From positions 14,645,140 to 14,709,139 of the forward strand of contig NC_064623.1 in assembly GCF_023898315.1 (NCBI RefSeq): DNA of 64,000 nucleotides, in the 5' to 3' direction. Shown one piece after another: positions 34,314 to 46,300 of the stretch. The notes beneath the pieces are model-generated. The model made no database searches. It saw only the letters and a program-made list of their open reading frames with translations, and was not told the DNA's origin. The position numbers were made by a program, and so were the translations under genes. Each line of letters starts with the position of its first letter. The first letter of the stretch is position 1. Source of the DNA: Schistocerca nitens. Lineage: Eukaryota; Arthropoda; Insecta; Orthoptera; Acrididae.

Positions 34314-37300
34314 CTGGCTTCCCTTACTCTTCATCCCCACCCTCGCTCTACTCTTCTTGAACTTCATACTCTCACTCGCCACACGACTCTGCCTACGTCA
34401 CGACGTTAGACAGATTTTCACTCATTCCTATCTACAACCAGACTACTGTTAAGCTTCCCTTCTCCTCTCTTATTTCTGGTCTATCTTCTCTCTTCCTTCT
34501 TCTCCCTTCTCTCTTCCTTTTCTACTTTCTCGTCTTTTTCCTATAATATCCTTTTTATCTTTCACCCGTTTTCTCTCTTCACGATTTTCTCTCATATCTC
34601 CCTTCTTCAACTGTGACAATTTATTGCTTTGAGTCATACTTTCGTTCCAGATTCCACCATCTCTCATTAAAATTCCCGCCAATTTTTTATTTTGACTTCG
34701 TACTCTGCTTCTTTAGGTCCAGATTTCCCCAGTTTCTTTTACATACTATTCTTCATTTGTAAATTACCTCTCACGAGCATCTTGTATCACGAAATTATAT
34801 CTGCTTCCATGGAGACTGATGTTTGACAAATGGTTTCTTCTTCTTGTAAGAAGTTGTCCATGGATTTCACGATTCATTCTCTACTTCATTGCCGGCCGGT
34901 GTGGCCGTGCGGTTCTAGGGGCTTCAGTCTGGAACCGTGTGACCGCTACAGTCGCAGGTTCGAACCCTGCCTCGGGCATGGATGTGTGTGATGTCCTTAG
35001 GTTAGTTAGGTTTAAGTAGTTCTAAGTTCTAGGGGACTGATGACCACAGATGTTAAGTCCCATAGTGCTCAGAGACATTTGAACCATTTTTTTCTACTTC
35101 ATTTCTCCATATAATCTCTGTGATTCTTCTGCGAACAAAGTTCCATTCCTCTGAAGTATTTTGCCACATTCCAGATTGGAAAAATTCTCAACGTATCCCT
35201 CCATCTTGTAAGAATTTCTCTCTTAACTTCTTGCTTCATCATTTCATTTTGTATTTCATTTCTCGAACTAACCTCTAATATTGTAAATAAATGCAACATA
35301 TTGCGCATACATAGGATAAGAAAGCCACTAGTGTACAATTACACTATTGATGAGAAACTGCTAGAAACAGAATCTACTGCGAAACATCTTGGAGTAACTA
35401 TCCAGAGCGACCTTAACTGGACAGGCCACATAAAACAAATAGTACGAAAAGTAGATACCAGACTGATATTCGTACGAAGAACCTTAAGGCAATCGCTTCA
35501 GTCCAGAACCGCGCTGCTGCTACGGTCGCAGGTTCGAATCCTGACTCGGGCATGGATGTGCGTGATGTCCTTAGGTTAGTTAGGTTTAATTAGTTCTAAG
35601 TTCTAGGCGACTGATGACCTCAGAAGTTAAGTCGCATAGTACTCAGAGCCATTTGAGCTGCTTCAGAGACGTGCTCCCCGCCATCACTGCACTGCTCGCC
35701 TGTGCAGACACATGGTGTTCCGACTGCTTTGACACACTTATCATTCGATTTCACAAAAACTATTTGGCCCAAAAATTTGATTTTTAGACATCTTCTTGAC
35801 TGATACCTTCCCTCCATAAATGACTTAATTTTGTTTCGATGTTCAACGCAGTTATTGTGCAGCATTAAATGTAGTAAACCATTGCACGAAATTTTGAAGA
35901 GTTTCCAGAGATAAAAGTCCACAGCGTATACTTTCCGTATGTTCGATTTTAGTTGCCACTAGAAATTTCAAAAAATTACATTCAAACGAATAAAATTCAT
36001 GAAGTAAGACACTTCGATATTGTTTTTAAATAAAGAAAATATTAAGTGCTGAACCATATTTCAACTCGGAACCTTTCGCATAGCAGCGAAATACTTAACC
36101 GTTACGCTAACGCAGCTCGTCGTTCAGTAGAATTCCTGGAGAAGTTCAAACATCACGCAAAATACCGACAAACAATGTTGGTATGACTATGAATTACTCA
36201 CGTTTCCGCCGAAGTACAACAGGAAATAAACAAATAGCGCTGTTCTTTATTGCGAAAAAGCGGTTGGTGAGAACGAATTTCCTTGCTATCGCCTGGATTA
36301 GGAAGCTTATTGCTTGTTTGATTTAATTAATTAATAGAATATGAAGCAGTTGGTATAAAGAATGCTTTTTCCAAACTTTCTATAAAAGAAAGTCTGCTAT
36401 CAAGACATTGTTTTTGTTCAATTACTTTATTTATGACTGACCGTTTCTAAAACTGAAGACACTCGTCCGTGCTCTGCACTGCAGTCGAGCTGTGGCGACG
36501 TCGTTCTCTGTTCATTGGCTGACTGCGTTTTGTGACGTCAGATGCGCAGAACGAACCTAAACTCGGCCGCCGTCGTAAATGACGCGCAGTTCAGCTGGTG
36601 ATCGCAGCAACGTAACATGTCGGTGTGTCTGCTCGTGAGCACGTGCCCATAATGCGTGCTGCTATTGGTATGAGCTACACAGTCATTCCCATTCACTGAG
36701 CTACTGGGAACATGTTCTATTAAACTGTGTATTGGTTTTTGATACTAGGTGGTGGTGCTAGGAATATGACATGTCACTGTGCTTATTTGGGAGTGGCTAT
36801 TACTGAGATGTAGGGCTGTAGGTATTCGCTACTCTGTCAATTGTAGAGGTGGCACACCTGCTTCACCGAATTGCTAGGCCTAAGAGTACTTGACCTCGTT
36901 ACTGCATGTTGATACTAGCTGGCAGAAGCAATAACGACATACACCAGCGTGTCAGCTTCGGACCGGCTGTTCTTATAGTGTACAGCGACGTATTCACCTA
37001 ACACAATGCTGCAGCTCACCTGAGATGGCATCGCAAGACTCAGTGAGGTGTCGTAACATTCTCGTTTCGTATTAGAAAGGACTGCACACATAATACACAC
37101 CTGATACTGGCAGTTACGTTTTCTGTAATTTCCCTGTATCGTTTAAGTCAGATGGCGGGGGAGAGAGTAGTTACTTGTCGTCGTGTGTGTGGGAAGCGGG
37201 GCGGGTAACTTTTCCTCAGCACTAGCTTCTGTTTCGCTGAGAACCTTCATTTCCCTCGCACACTGCCCCACAACATGCAAGACTGCGAAATAGTTAGGTC

Positions 37301-40300
37301 CTGCAGCCAGTCAAGTAAATGAAATGACTGAGAAATTGTTACGTTTCTGCAGCAAGTCAAGTAAATGAAATGATCGTATGGCATTGTTGGCCATGCGGGG
37401 AAGTTCGTCCGCCGTATTGCAAGTCCTTTTTTAGTTGATGCCACTACGGCGACTTGCGACTCAATGACGATGAAATGATGATGAAAGACACAGAACACAC
37501 AGTCGTTACGAGGTAGAGAAAATCCCTGGCACCGCCGGGAATCGAACCCCAAGACCACGAGCTGTAATAATTCTAAAATATCATGCAGACAAATTAACTA
37601 TTAAATAGTAGGTCGACACTAGGATTTATCGCCTAGAAAAGAATGAAAGAAAGTTCGGCTGACCTTCATGCCAAACTCCGAACAGTGAAGCTGCACATCT
37701 GCAAACATATGGAGATGATTGTACCGCGAGATACAGTAAGCCATTTCTTATTACTGAAAAAGAAACCGCTTTTTAAGGTTGCTGCTATGATTATCCTAAT
37801 ACATTCACACTTACTGAAATGGCATTCTTATAACTAAACTACTGGCCATTAAAGTTGCTATACCACGAAGATGACGTGCTACAGACGCGAAATTTAACCG
37901 ACAGGAAGAAGATTTCTCATACACAAACAGCAGTTGACCGGCGTTGCCTGGTGAAACGTTGTTGTGATGCCTCGTCAAAGGAGGAGAAATGCGTACCGTT
38001 ACGTTTCCGACTTTGACAAAGGTCGGATTGTAGCCTATCGCGATTGCGGTTTATCGTATCGCGACATTGCTCCTCACGTTAGTCGAGATACAATGACTGT
38101 TAGGAGAATATGGAATCGGTGGGTTCAGGAGGGTAATACGGAACGCCGTGCTGGATCCCAACGGCCTCGTATCACTAGCAGTCGAGATGACAGGCATCTT
38201 ATCCGCATGGCTGTAACGGATCGTGCAGCCACGTCTCGATCCCTGAGTCAACAGATGGGGACGTTTGCAAGACAACAACCATCTGCACGAACAGTTCGAC
38301 GACGTTTGCAGCAGCACGGACTGTCAGCTCAGAGACCGTGGCTGCTGTTATCCTTGACGCTGCATCACAGACAGGAGCGCCTGTGATGGTGTACTCAGCG
38401 ACGAACTTGGGTGCACAAACGGCAAAACGTCATTTTTTCGGATGAATCCAGGTTCTGTTTACAGCATCATGATGGTCGCATCCGTGTTTGTCGACATCGC
38501 GGTGAACGCACACTGGAAGCGTGTATTCGCCACCGCCATACTGGCGTATCACCCGGCGTGATGGTACGGGGTGCCATTGGTTACACGTCTCGGTCACCTC
38601 TTCTTCGCACTGACGGCACTTTGAACAGTGGACGTTACATTTCAGATGTGTTACGACCCGTGGCTCTACCCTTCATTCGATCCCTGCGAAACCCTACATT
38701 TCAGCAGGCTAATGCACGACCGCATGTTGCAGGTCCTGTACGGGCCTTTCTGGATACAGAAAATGTTCTACTGCTGCCCTGGCCAGCACATTCTCCAGAT
38801 CTCTCACCGATTGAAAACGTCTGGTCAATGGTGGCCGAGCAACTGGCTCGTCACAATATGCCAGTCACTACTCTTGATGAACTGTGGTATCGTGTGGAAG
38901 CTGCATGGGAAGCTGTGTCTGTACACACCATCCAAGCTCTGTTTGACTCAATGCTCAAGCGTATCAAGGCTGTTATAACGGCCAGAGGTGGTTGTTGTGG
39001 GTACTGATTTCTCAGGATCTATGTACCCAAATTGCGTGAAAATGTAATCACATGTCAGTTCTAGTGTAATATATTTGTCCAATGAATACCCGTTTATCAT
39101 CTACATTTCTTCTCGGTGTAGTAATTTTAATGACCAGTAGTGTAGATGTAGTGGCAAGAACGTCCTGCAGGGTGGGGCAAATAAAGGTGGCCCGGAGAAC
39201 AGAGGACCAGCGTACAAAAACACAAGAGAGGAAAGGAAATACAGTACTAACCTGACTATAGCAAATGTTGAAATTGACCACCATTTTTGGCCCCTGGTCA
39301 GCAAGTTTCTGCAGGCGGACGGAAGCTAGACAGCTGGAATTGCCGCAGTGCCATACGAAACGTTCTGCTGTAGCTCTTTAAGACTACGAGGGCTGTTCCG
39401 ATACACCTTAGGCTTGGGCGCTCCCCACACGCAATAATTTCACACTGTCAGATCAGGAAACCTGTGTGGCCAGCTGGGGCCGCGAACGGACTTGACGTTA
39501 GTTAAACTGTTGCATACGTTTAGAGAACCGAGCGAGGTAGCGCAGTGGTTAGCCCACTGGACTCACATTCAGGAGGGCGACGGTTCAAACCTGCCTCCTA
39601 CCATCCTGATTTTTCTGTGATTTCCCTAAATCGCTTCAGCCAAATGCTGGGATGTTTCCTTTGAAACGCTACGGCCGACATCCTTCCCTAATCCGATGGG
39701 ACCAATGACATCGCTGTTTGGTCTCCTCCCCACCAAATAAACCAATATTTAGAAACGTTCGCACACTTTCACATGGGATAACACTAAGACGCAGGCAGCT
39801 CTCGGTACACAAATTCCGTCCTAGGTAGGGCAGGGTTGGCAACATTAAGGGCATACGTCCACACTCTGCACATTAATGATGCCAAATTCGAAAATTAACT
39901 TGCAGGCCCCGTGAACAAAAAAATAAAAAATTATTTCAAGAAAATGGCTCTGAGCATGGAACTTAACATCTGAGGTCACCAGTCCCCTAGAACGGACAAC
40001 TAACTAGCCTAAGGACATCACACACATCCATGCCCGAGGCAGGATTCCAACCTGCGACCGAAGCAGTCGCGCGGTTCCCGACTGAAGCGCCTAGAACCGC
40101 TCGGCCACCACGGCCGGCAGGTGATTTGTAATCGGAAGAAAAGCAGACTGGGTCGCAAAGTTATTTAATTTCAGTAACGCGTTTCCCCTTTCTGGGACAT
40201 CATCAAACTGTCTACAAAACAGCAAAACAATCCATAAGAACAATTAGAGGGAGGGCATGGTCCTGTCTTGAACGACGACGCGAATAAATAAACTAAAACA

Positions 40301-43300
40301 TTTATTAAAACTTAAGTAAAAGTTGCTGGATATAAAACCTATCCGTCACAGGGTCGTGAAGAACGAGAGGTGCACCTTACTAAAAGAAAGAAAATACGAC
40401 AATATGCCACAAGAAATATTTCAAGAAACCGTCTTACCTTAAGCACAACAGTAGACAACGCCATAGCAGCAGAGGAGAGGACCACGCTTACTCTAGTCTA
40501 GATGCGCTATCACGCTGTGCACGGCACAGTATGTCCGTTTAGTGCTCGCACAAATATTATGGCAGGCTAGAAAGCACGCGCGGCGCTAGTGTAGTAAAAG
40601 GTGGCCAGGTGGCGCGCGGAACTAGATATAAGGCGAGTACATGAATATAAATGTAAGACGAATAGGTTACAAGGCGTATGTGCAAAACATAAGAAATGAT
40701 ACGAATTGTGCAAGAACATAATACTGCTAAAATTTGAAATGTACTTGACAGAGCAGTTATTCAGTAATGAAAAAGTCCGAATATCAAGGTACCAGAATCA
40801 GGAGTTTCAAAATAAAAAACAGGCCTATCCTTAGACATTAAAAAGGAACAAATACAAAGATGTAAGAATGTAAAAAAGAAAATATGTCATATACAATATA
40901 AAAAGTCTCCTAAATATTCTAGTAGCAAACCTTGCCGTAACTTCTCTCAAACCAAAAGGGCAATAACAAAATAATCCTGACGTGTGAGACGACTTATAAC
41001 GGAAACCAGAAAGTATCATTGCACCAACATTGTCAAAATCTGTAGTACGGAATGGTAATACACTTTATTTTTACAAATCAGTTGATCCGTCAGGGAATTA
41101 TCCTCATCGACACACAGGTCTTCAGCCATTTCTACCTCCTCGAGCAGTTTTCTCCCCATATTCTGAGCAAGATGTACCACTCTCAAGTTTCCCAATGTGG
41201 GAGACTGGTACCCCCTTGACTCAAGATGCTCGGTAGAAGCGGAACACTGTTTAACCTGGCCTTTCTCAGGTAAAAGATGCTCACTGAACGTAGTTTCAAA
41301 CGTCCTGCCGGTCTGGCCTATAGAGAATGTCCCACCTGAGAGTGGTCAGGCGCAATTGCGCTGCTGTTCCGGCGGGTATCTGAAATTTCGATAGTCCGTT
41401 GTGTAGCTGAATTCAACCATAAAACAATACTGTTCATCACGTCTTTCATGCGACACCCTTCCTGGGGAAAATGTAGGTCTGTTTCCCGTTACAACGAAAA
41501 AGATTTTTTAAAAGTGGAATTTTGTATGCCAGCACGATAGAGCTCTTCAAAATCAGTCGCGAGATATGTACTAACAGGGACAGGAAATCTCGAACAATAA
41601 CGGGTACTCCAGCAGGCACATCACTGCCCTGGCCCACGTTTCCTGGAGACGCCAATGCAGCAACGCTGCTCAGTCGCCGCTTGAGTAGCTACTAATTATT
41701 CTCCGTGTTTTGCCGCTCTCGTTAATACGAATCCATAAGAGGAACATCGCATTAGACTAATCTCCTGGTGCACTGTCCAATGGGCACGTAAAATTCCGCT
41801 CTTCAATATAATTTTGTCTGTAAAGGGAAACGAACCGATGCTCTCCGCTGATTCTGGACGCCGCATGTGAGAAGTGATTAACGGTATTTGTTTGGAGTGA
41901 GTCCAGCTACAGAATGCAAAATCGAAGTTTTATATATTTGCTGCAGCACCGGAGAAAATGTGCCTGACGCCTCTCAGGAGAGACACACCATACAAGCCAT
42001 TTCGCAGCCACTGCATTCCAATTTATACACACCACATTCTGGGTACCTATGTCTGCGGGGGCGCTCGTAAATGTAGATGTGCCGCATTTTAATGTTTTGT
42101 AGACAATCTGATGTTGCCCAGAAAGGAAAAAACGTCTTATTGAAATGAAATTACAATGCAACCCAGACATTTTTTTTTAAATTTAAAATAATTCAAAAAT
42201 GTTGCTACACCAGCCGGTCAAAATGGAATGGAATGAATGTGACTAACAAAGAGCTTCTTCAAACTTCCTGCCAGATAAAAACTGTGTGCCGGACCGAGAC
42301 TCGAAATCGGGACCTTTGCCTTTCGCGGGCCAGTGGTCTACCAACTGAGCTACCCAAGCACGACTCACGCCCCGCCCTCACAGCTTTGGCCCAGTGGCCC
42401 GAGTTCGAGTCTCGGTCCGGCACGCAGTTTTAACCAGCCAGAAAGTTCCGTGTCAGCGCACGCTTCGCGGCCGGCGGTGCAGCCCGTTAAGTTGGCCCCC
42501 CTGCCGCACAGTGCCGGTGGGCCCGAGCCCGGCGGAGCTGGCCGCCGCGCTGGCCGCCGCCCGCGACGCCGCCCACGCCGCCGCCGCGGCGCGCGCCAAG
42601 GCCGCCGCCGCCCGCGACGCCGCCGCCGAGGGCGCCCACGTTGCCGCCGCCAAGGAGGCGGCCGCCGCCGCCGCCCAGCAGCGGGCCGACGCCACCGCCG
42701 CAGCCGCCGATGCCCTGCAGAGGTCGCAGGCCGCCGCCCACGCCGCCGCCGCCGTCCAGGTGGGCGCGCCGCCACCGCCTCCCCAGTTCCTCTCCTCCTC
42801 TAGCATTAAATACCACAAAAAAATTACGAGAAATGCCTCGAGCAAATTATTGATACAGTTTTCGAGCTTTCTCATTAAATATGAAAATTACGACTCACAA
42901 GGAGGCGGCACAAGCGTGGGGTCGGGGATTTGTCCGAAATTTTGTGTGGTGAAAGAGGACCCCTAACACCTCACGATGTTCGGCATGTTGCTTTGGTCTT
43001 CAGTCCTGAGACTGGTTCGATGCAGCTCTCCATGCTACTCTATCCTGTACAAGCTTCTTCATCTCCCAGTAACTACTGAAACCAACATCTGAATCTGCTT
43101 AGTGTATTCACATCCTGCTCTCCCTCTACGATTTTTACCCTCCACGGTGCCCTCCAATACCAAATTGGTGAACCCTCGATGTCTCAGAACATGTCCTACC
43201 ATTCGATCCCTTCTTCTAGTCAAGTTGTGCCACAAACTCCTCTGCTCCCCAATTCTATTCAATAGTTATGTGATCTACCCATCTAATCTTCAGCATTCTC

Positions 43301-46300
43301 CTGTAGCACCACATTTCGAAAGCTTCTATTCTCTTCTTGTCTAAGCTATTTATCGTCCACGTTTCACTTCCATACATGGCTACACTCCATACAAATACTT
43401 TCAGAAACGACTTCCTGACATTTAAATCTATACTCGATTATAACAAATTTCTCTTCTTCAGAAACGCTTTCATTGCCATTGCCAGTCTACATTTTATATC
43501 CTCTCTACTTCGACCATCATCAGTTATTTTGCTCCCCAAATAGCAAAACTCCTTTACTACTTTAAGTGTCTCATTTCCTAATCTAACTCCTGCGAACCTT
43601 GCAGAACTAGCACTGCTGAATGAACGGGATATTGCGGAGACATGGCTAGCCACAGCCTGGGGGATGTTTCCAGAATGAAATTTTTACTCTGCAGCGGAGT
43701 GTGCGCTGATGTGAAACTTCCTGGCAGATTAAAACTGTGTGCCGGACCGAGACTCGGATTCAAGAACTTTGCCTGTCGTGGGCAAGTGCTCTACCATCTG
43801 AGCTACCCAAGCACGATTCGCGACCGGTCCTTACAGCTTGTTTTTGGTCAAACTCCCTAGAAATTCGGATTTTTACCGAAGTTTCGTAGCCAGACGAAGA
43901 GTGGGAAATAGAAAGAGTATCAAATTGACCACCGTGAAGTCTAGGTTCACAATAAAATATTTAATTCCTCGAATGTAATCAGGTTAATTAGCAAAGGCTC
44001 AATTAGTGATCTGAGCAGAAATTACATAATTCTTTTTGTCAGAATGTTCATATCCAAACAAAGAATGAGACATGGGAGGTCAACGAGGGTGAGATCTAAC
44101 TTTGCCAAAAAATATTTAATTGCTTGAAAGTAATAAGGGTAACAAGTACATTATAATACCCTTGTCTGTACATCCGTCCACAGCCTAGATATAATTTTCA
44201 AAATAAAACCTTGTCCTTTACAGGTTGTAAATGTTCCCCGTTTGTTTATCACTGGCCAATTTCGACGGCGTACTTGTTATCAGGCAATATACAGAACATC
44301 TGTCGGCATCACTTCGCAACAGACGTGACATATAAATTAATATATCAGTCCACATGTGAGACGAAAACATGAATATGGACTGTATCGAACGTGAACAGAA
44401 ACTTTGTAATCCATGTGGGAGAAACACGTGTAGTACAGTTGAAGAACGACAACCATCCACTGAAGAACCACCTTTTTCCATGCATCAACGTCAACTTATT
44501 CCAAGGGACAGTCAGATGAAAACGATATAGATGGAAAAAAAGTAGCTATACTCTTTATTGTTTCAAAAGCAGTCGCCATAACAATTAATATATTTATCCC
44601 ACTGTGAGACAAGACTGTCAATGCCTTCATGGAAAAAATGTACGCTGCAGAAGTTTCGCTGGGACACCCTTACGCATACTCCATAAGCAACTTCCACATT
44701 GTTCGAAATCTGCAGAAAGATATTCGTAGTCATTCATTTCCTTCGGACGAAGACGTGCGTCCCTGAAGTACAACCCTGGTTGTGTAGGCAGCCACAAAAT
44801 TTTTTCCCATGAAATGACTCACCGTCTTATCTCACATCTCCCGTATAAATGTATAACCATTTATGGCGACTAGTTTTGAAATATTGAACAGTTCACTTAC
44901 TTTCGTCCAGCTCTCTCGTTTTAACTAACACTGCCGCATCTAACTTGTATTACTCAGTCACAGCTGGCTGTTTCACTGTGATCATCACGAAGAGGACCCA
45001 GTCCAGTTATGGCGTGCTGTCTGATTTCAGGTTAGTGAAACATTGTCTGATCCGGAAGAGGGATGTAGCGCGCCCCTTGCTTGGGGCTGTCTAACAGCAG
45101 TCAATGAGACGCCGTGAGACATGTAGTGGCTGTCGTTGTGGTCTTCAGTCATAACTCTGGTTTGATGCCGCTCTCAACGCTACTCTGTCTTCTCTAAGTG
45201 TCGCCATCTCTGAAGAATTAGTGGAGTCTACTTCCATTTGGGTCTGCTTTCTGTAACCAAGCATTGGCCTTCCTCTGCAATTTTTGCCACCCTCTCTTCC
45301 CTCCATTACCAAATTGGCGACTGAGACTCTGTAGATGGCCTGTAAATTTGAAAACCTATACTTTCTTAAATTCTTCATTTGTGTGGCCGTGTTGTCCGTA
45401 GCTGCTTTACAATTCCTGATGGTAATTTTGTTCCGTCGTTAAAACTACAATAAAATGCGTGTTTTTCTCACCAGACGCGTTTCGCTATACTGAAGTGAAG
45501 CGTCATCAGTGGTATGTAACTAAAGGCGTTTATTTTTGTTTTCTAGATCGAAACACAGTATGTTAACACATTGTTTGGTTTTAGTTACGATAATTTCTGC
45601 TTGGTTCTTCGCCTACGTCAGGAAATGCCGTCTGCTACAATGTTTTTGGTTCCTTTTTTCGTTAAGCAATGAAAAATTGTGGTCTAATTTTATGCTGCTT
45701 TGCATAACTATGCATTTCTCATGTCTAACACAGCACAATTTAACACACAGCTATTCACTGTTTGTTTGCATTATGTTTTGTAGTATTGTTAACATTACTA
45801 CCAGTTTTTCTTTGCTCTATATTTTTCCCCGTCTCTGTAGTTCATTATAGTTGTATTACTCTGTTTAATTACTTTAAGGAGTAGCGATGAAGTTTACATT
45901 ACGTGTGGTGAGTAGGTGAAGGGGGGGAGGGGGGAGGGGGGGGGGAGGGAGGGAGAAGCAAAGATGAATGGACAGTAAATGCACTGCATTGCGATGGAGA
46001 GTGAGTTGGGGAAAAGGGAGAGGACCAAAAAGTTAGAAGAAATTCGGGATTTGGGGTGGGGGAGGGGTTGTTGAGTGAGGCAGAATGTAAGATGGAAAAG
46101 CCCTTCCTTTTATATGACTTCTTCAATTATTTTATATAATCTCCGGTTTTCAGTAGGTGTTTGGTCATTGATCAAACTGTTTGTTTCGTGTTAATGCTTT
46201 TTTGCATATGGAAGTTTTCTTGAAAATGGAGGACGTGCTTGCCTTTATTGCTTCTTGTGATGTTCATATCTTTTTCAATAGTGCTTGGTCTGAGGTACTC

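Larger units (their letters stand above)
34258..42511 (+). other. Intron 2 (8,254 bp)
   Basis: It begins GTGAGT and ends ccgcacag. It holds a (CT)n tract directly after the donor, several SINEs, a dead Tc1, transposase fragments, a possible Penelope-like piece and, about 45 bp before exon 3, a tRNA-like fold-back repeat. Confidence 0.8.

Noticed and set aside
34018..34452. Ser/Leu and Arg/Glu repeat ORFs around exon 2
   Set aside because: They are translations of the (CT)n microsatellite and its complement.
42333..42966. Long open frames on both strands across exon 3
   Set aside because: The very high GC content of the exon leaves all six frames open. Only the frame joining exons 2 and 4 in phase gives a signal peptide and a natural stop.
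45536..45850. 104-codon hydrophobic ORF as a membrane protein gene
   Set aside because: It lies within AT-rich intron sequence; the hydrophobic, Cys/Phe/Leu-rich text is what T-rich DNA encodes by chance.
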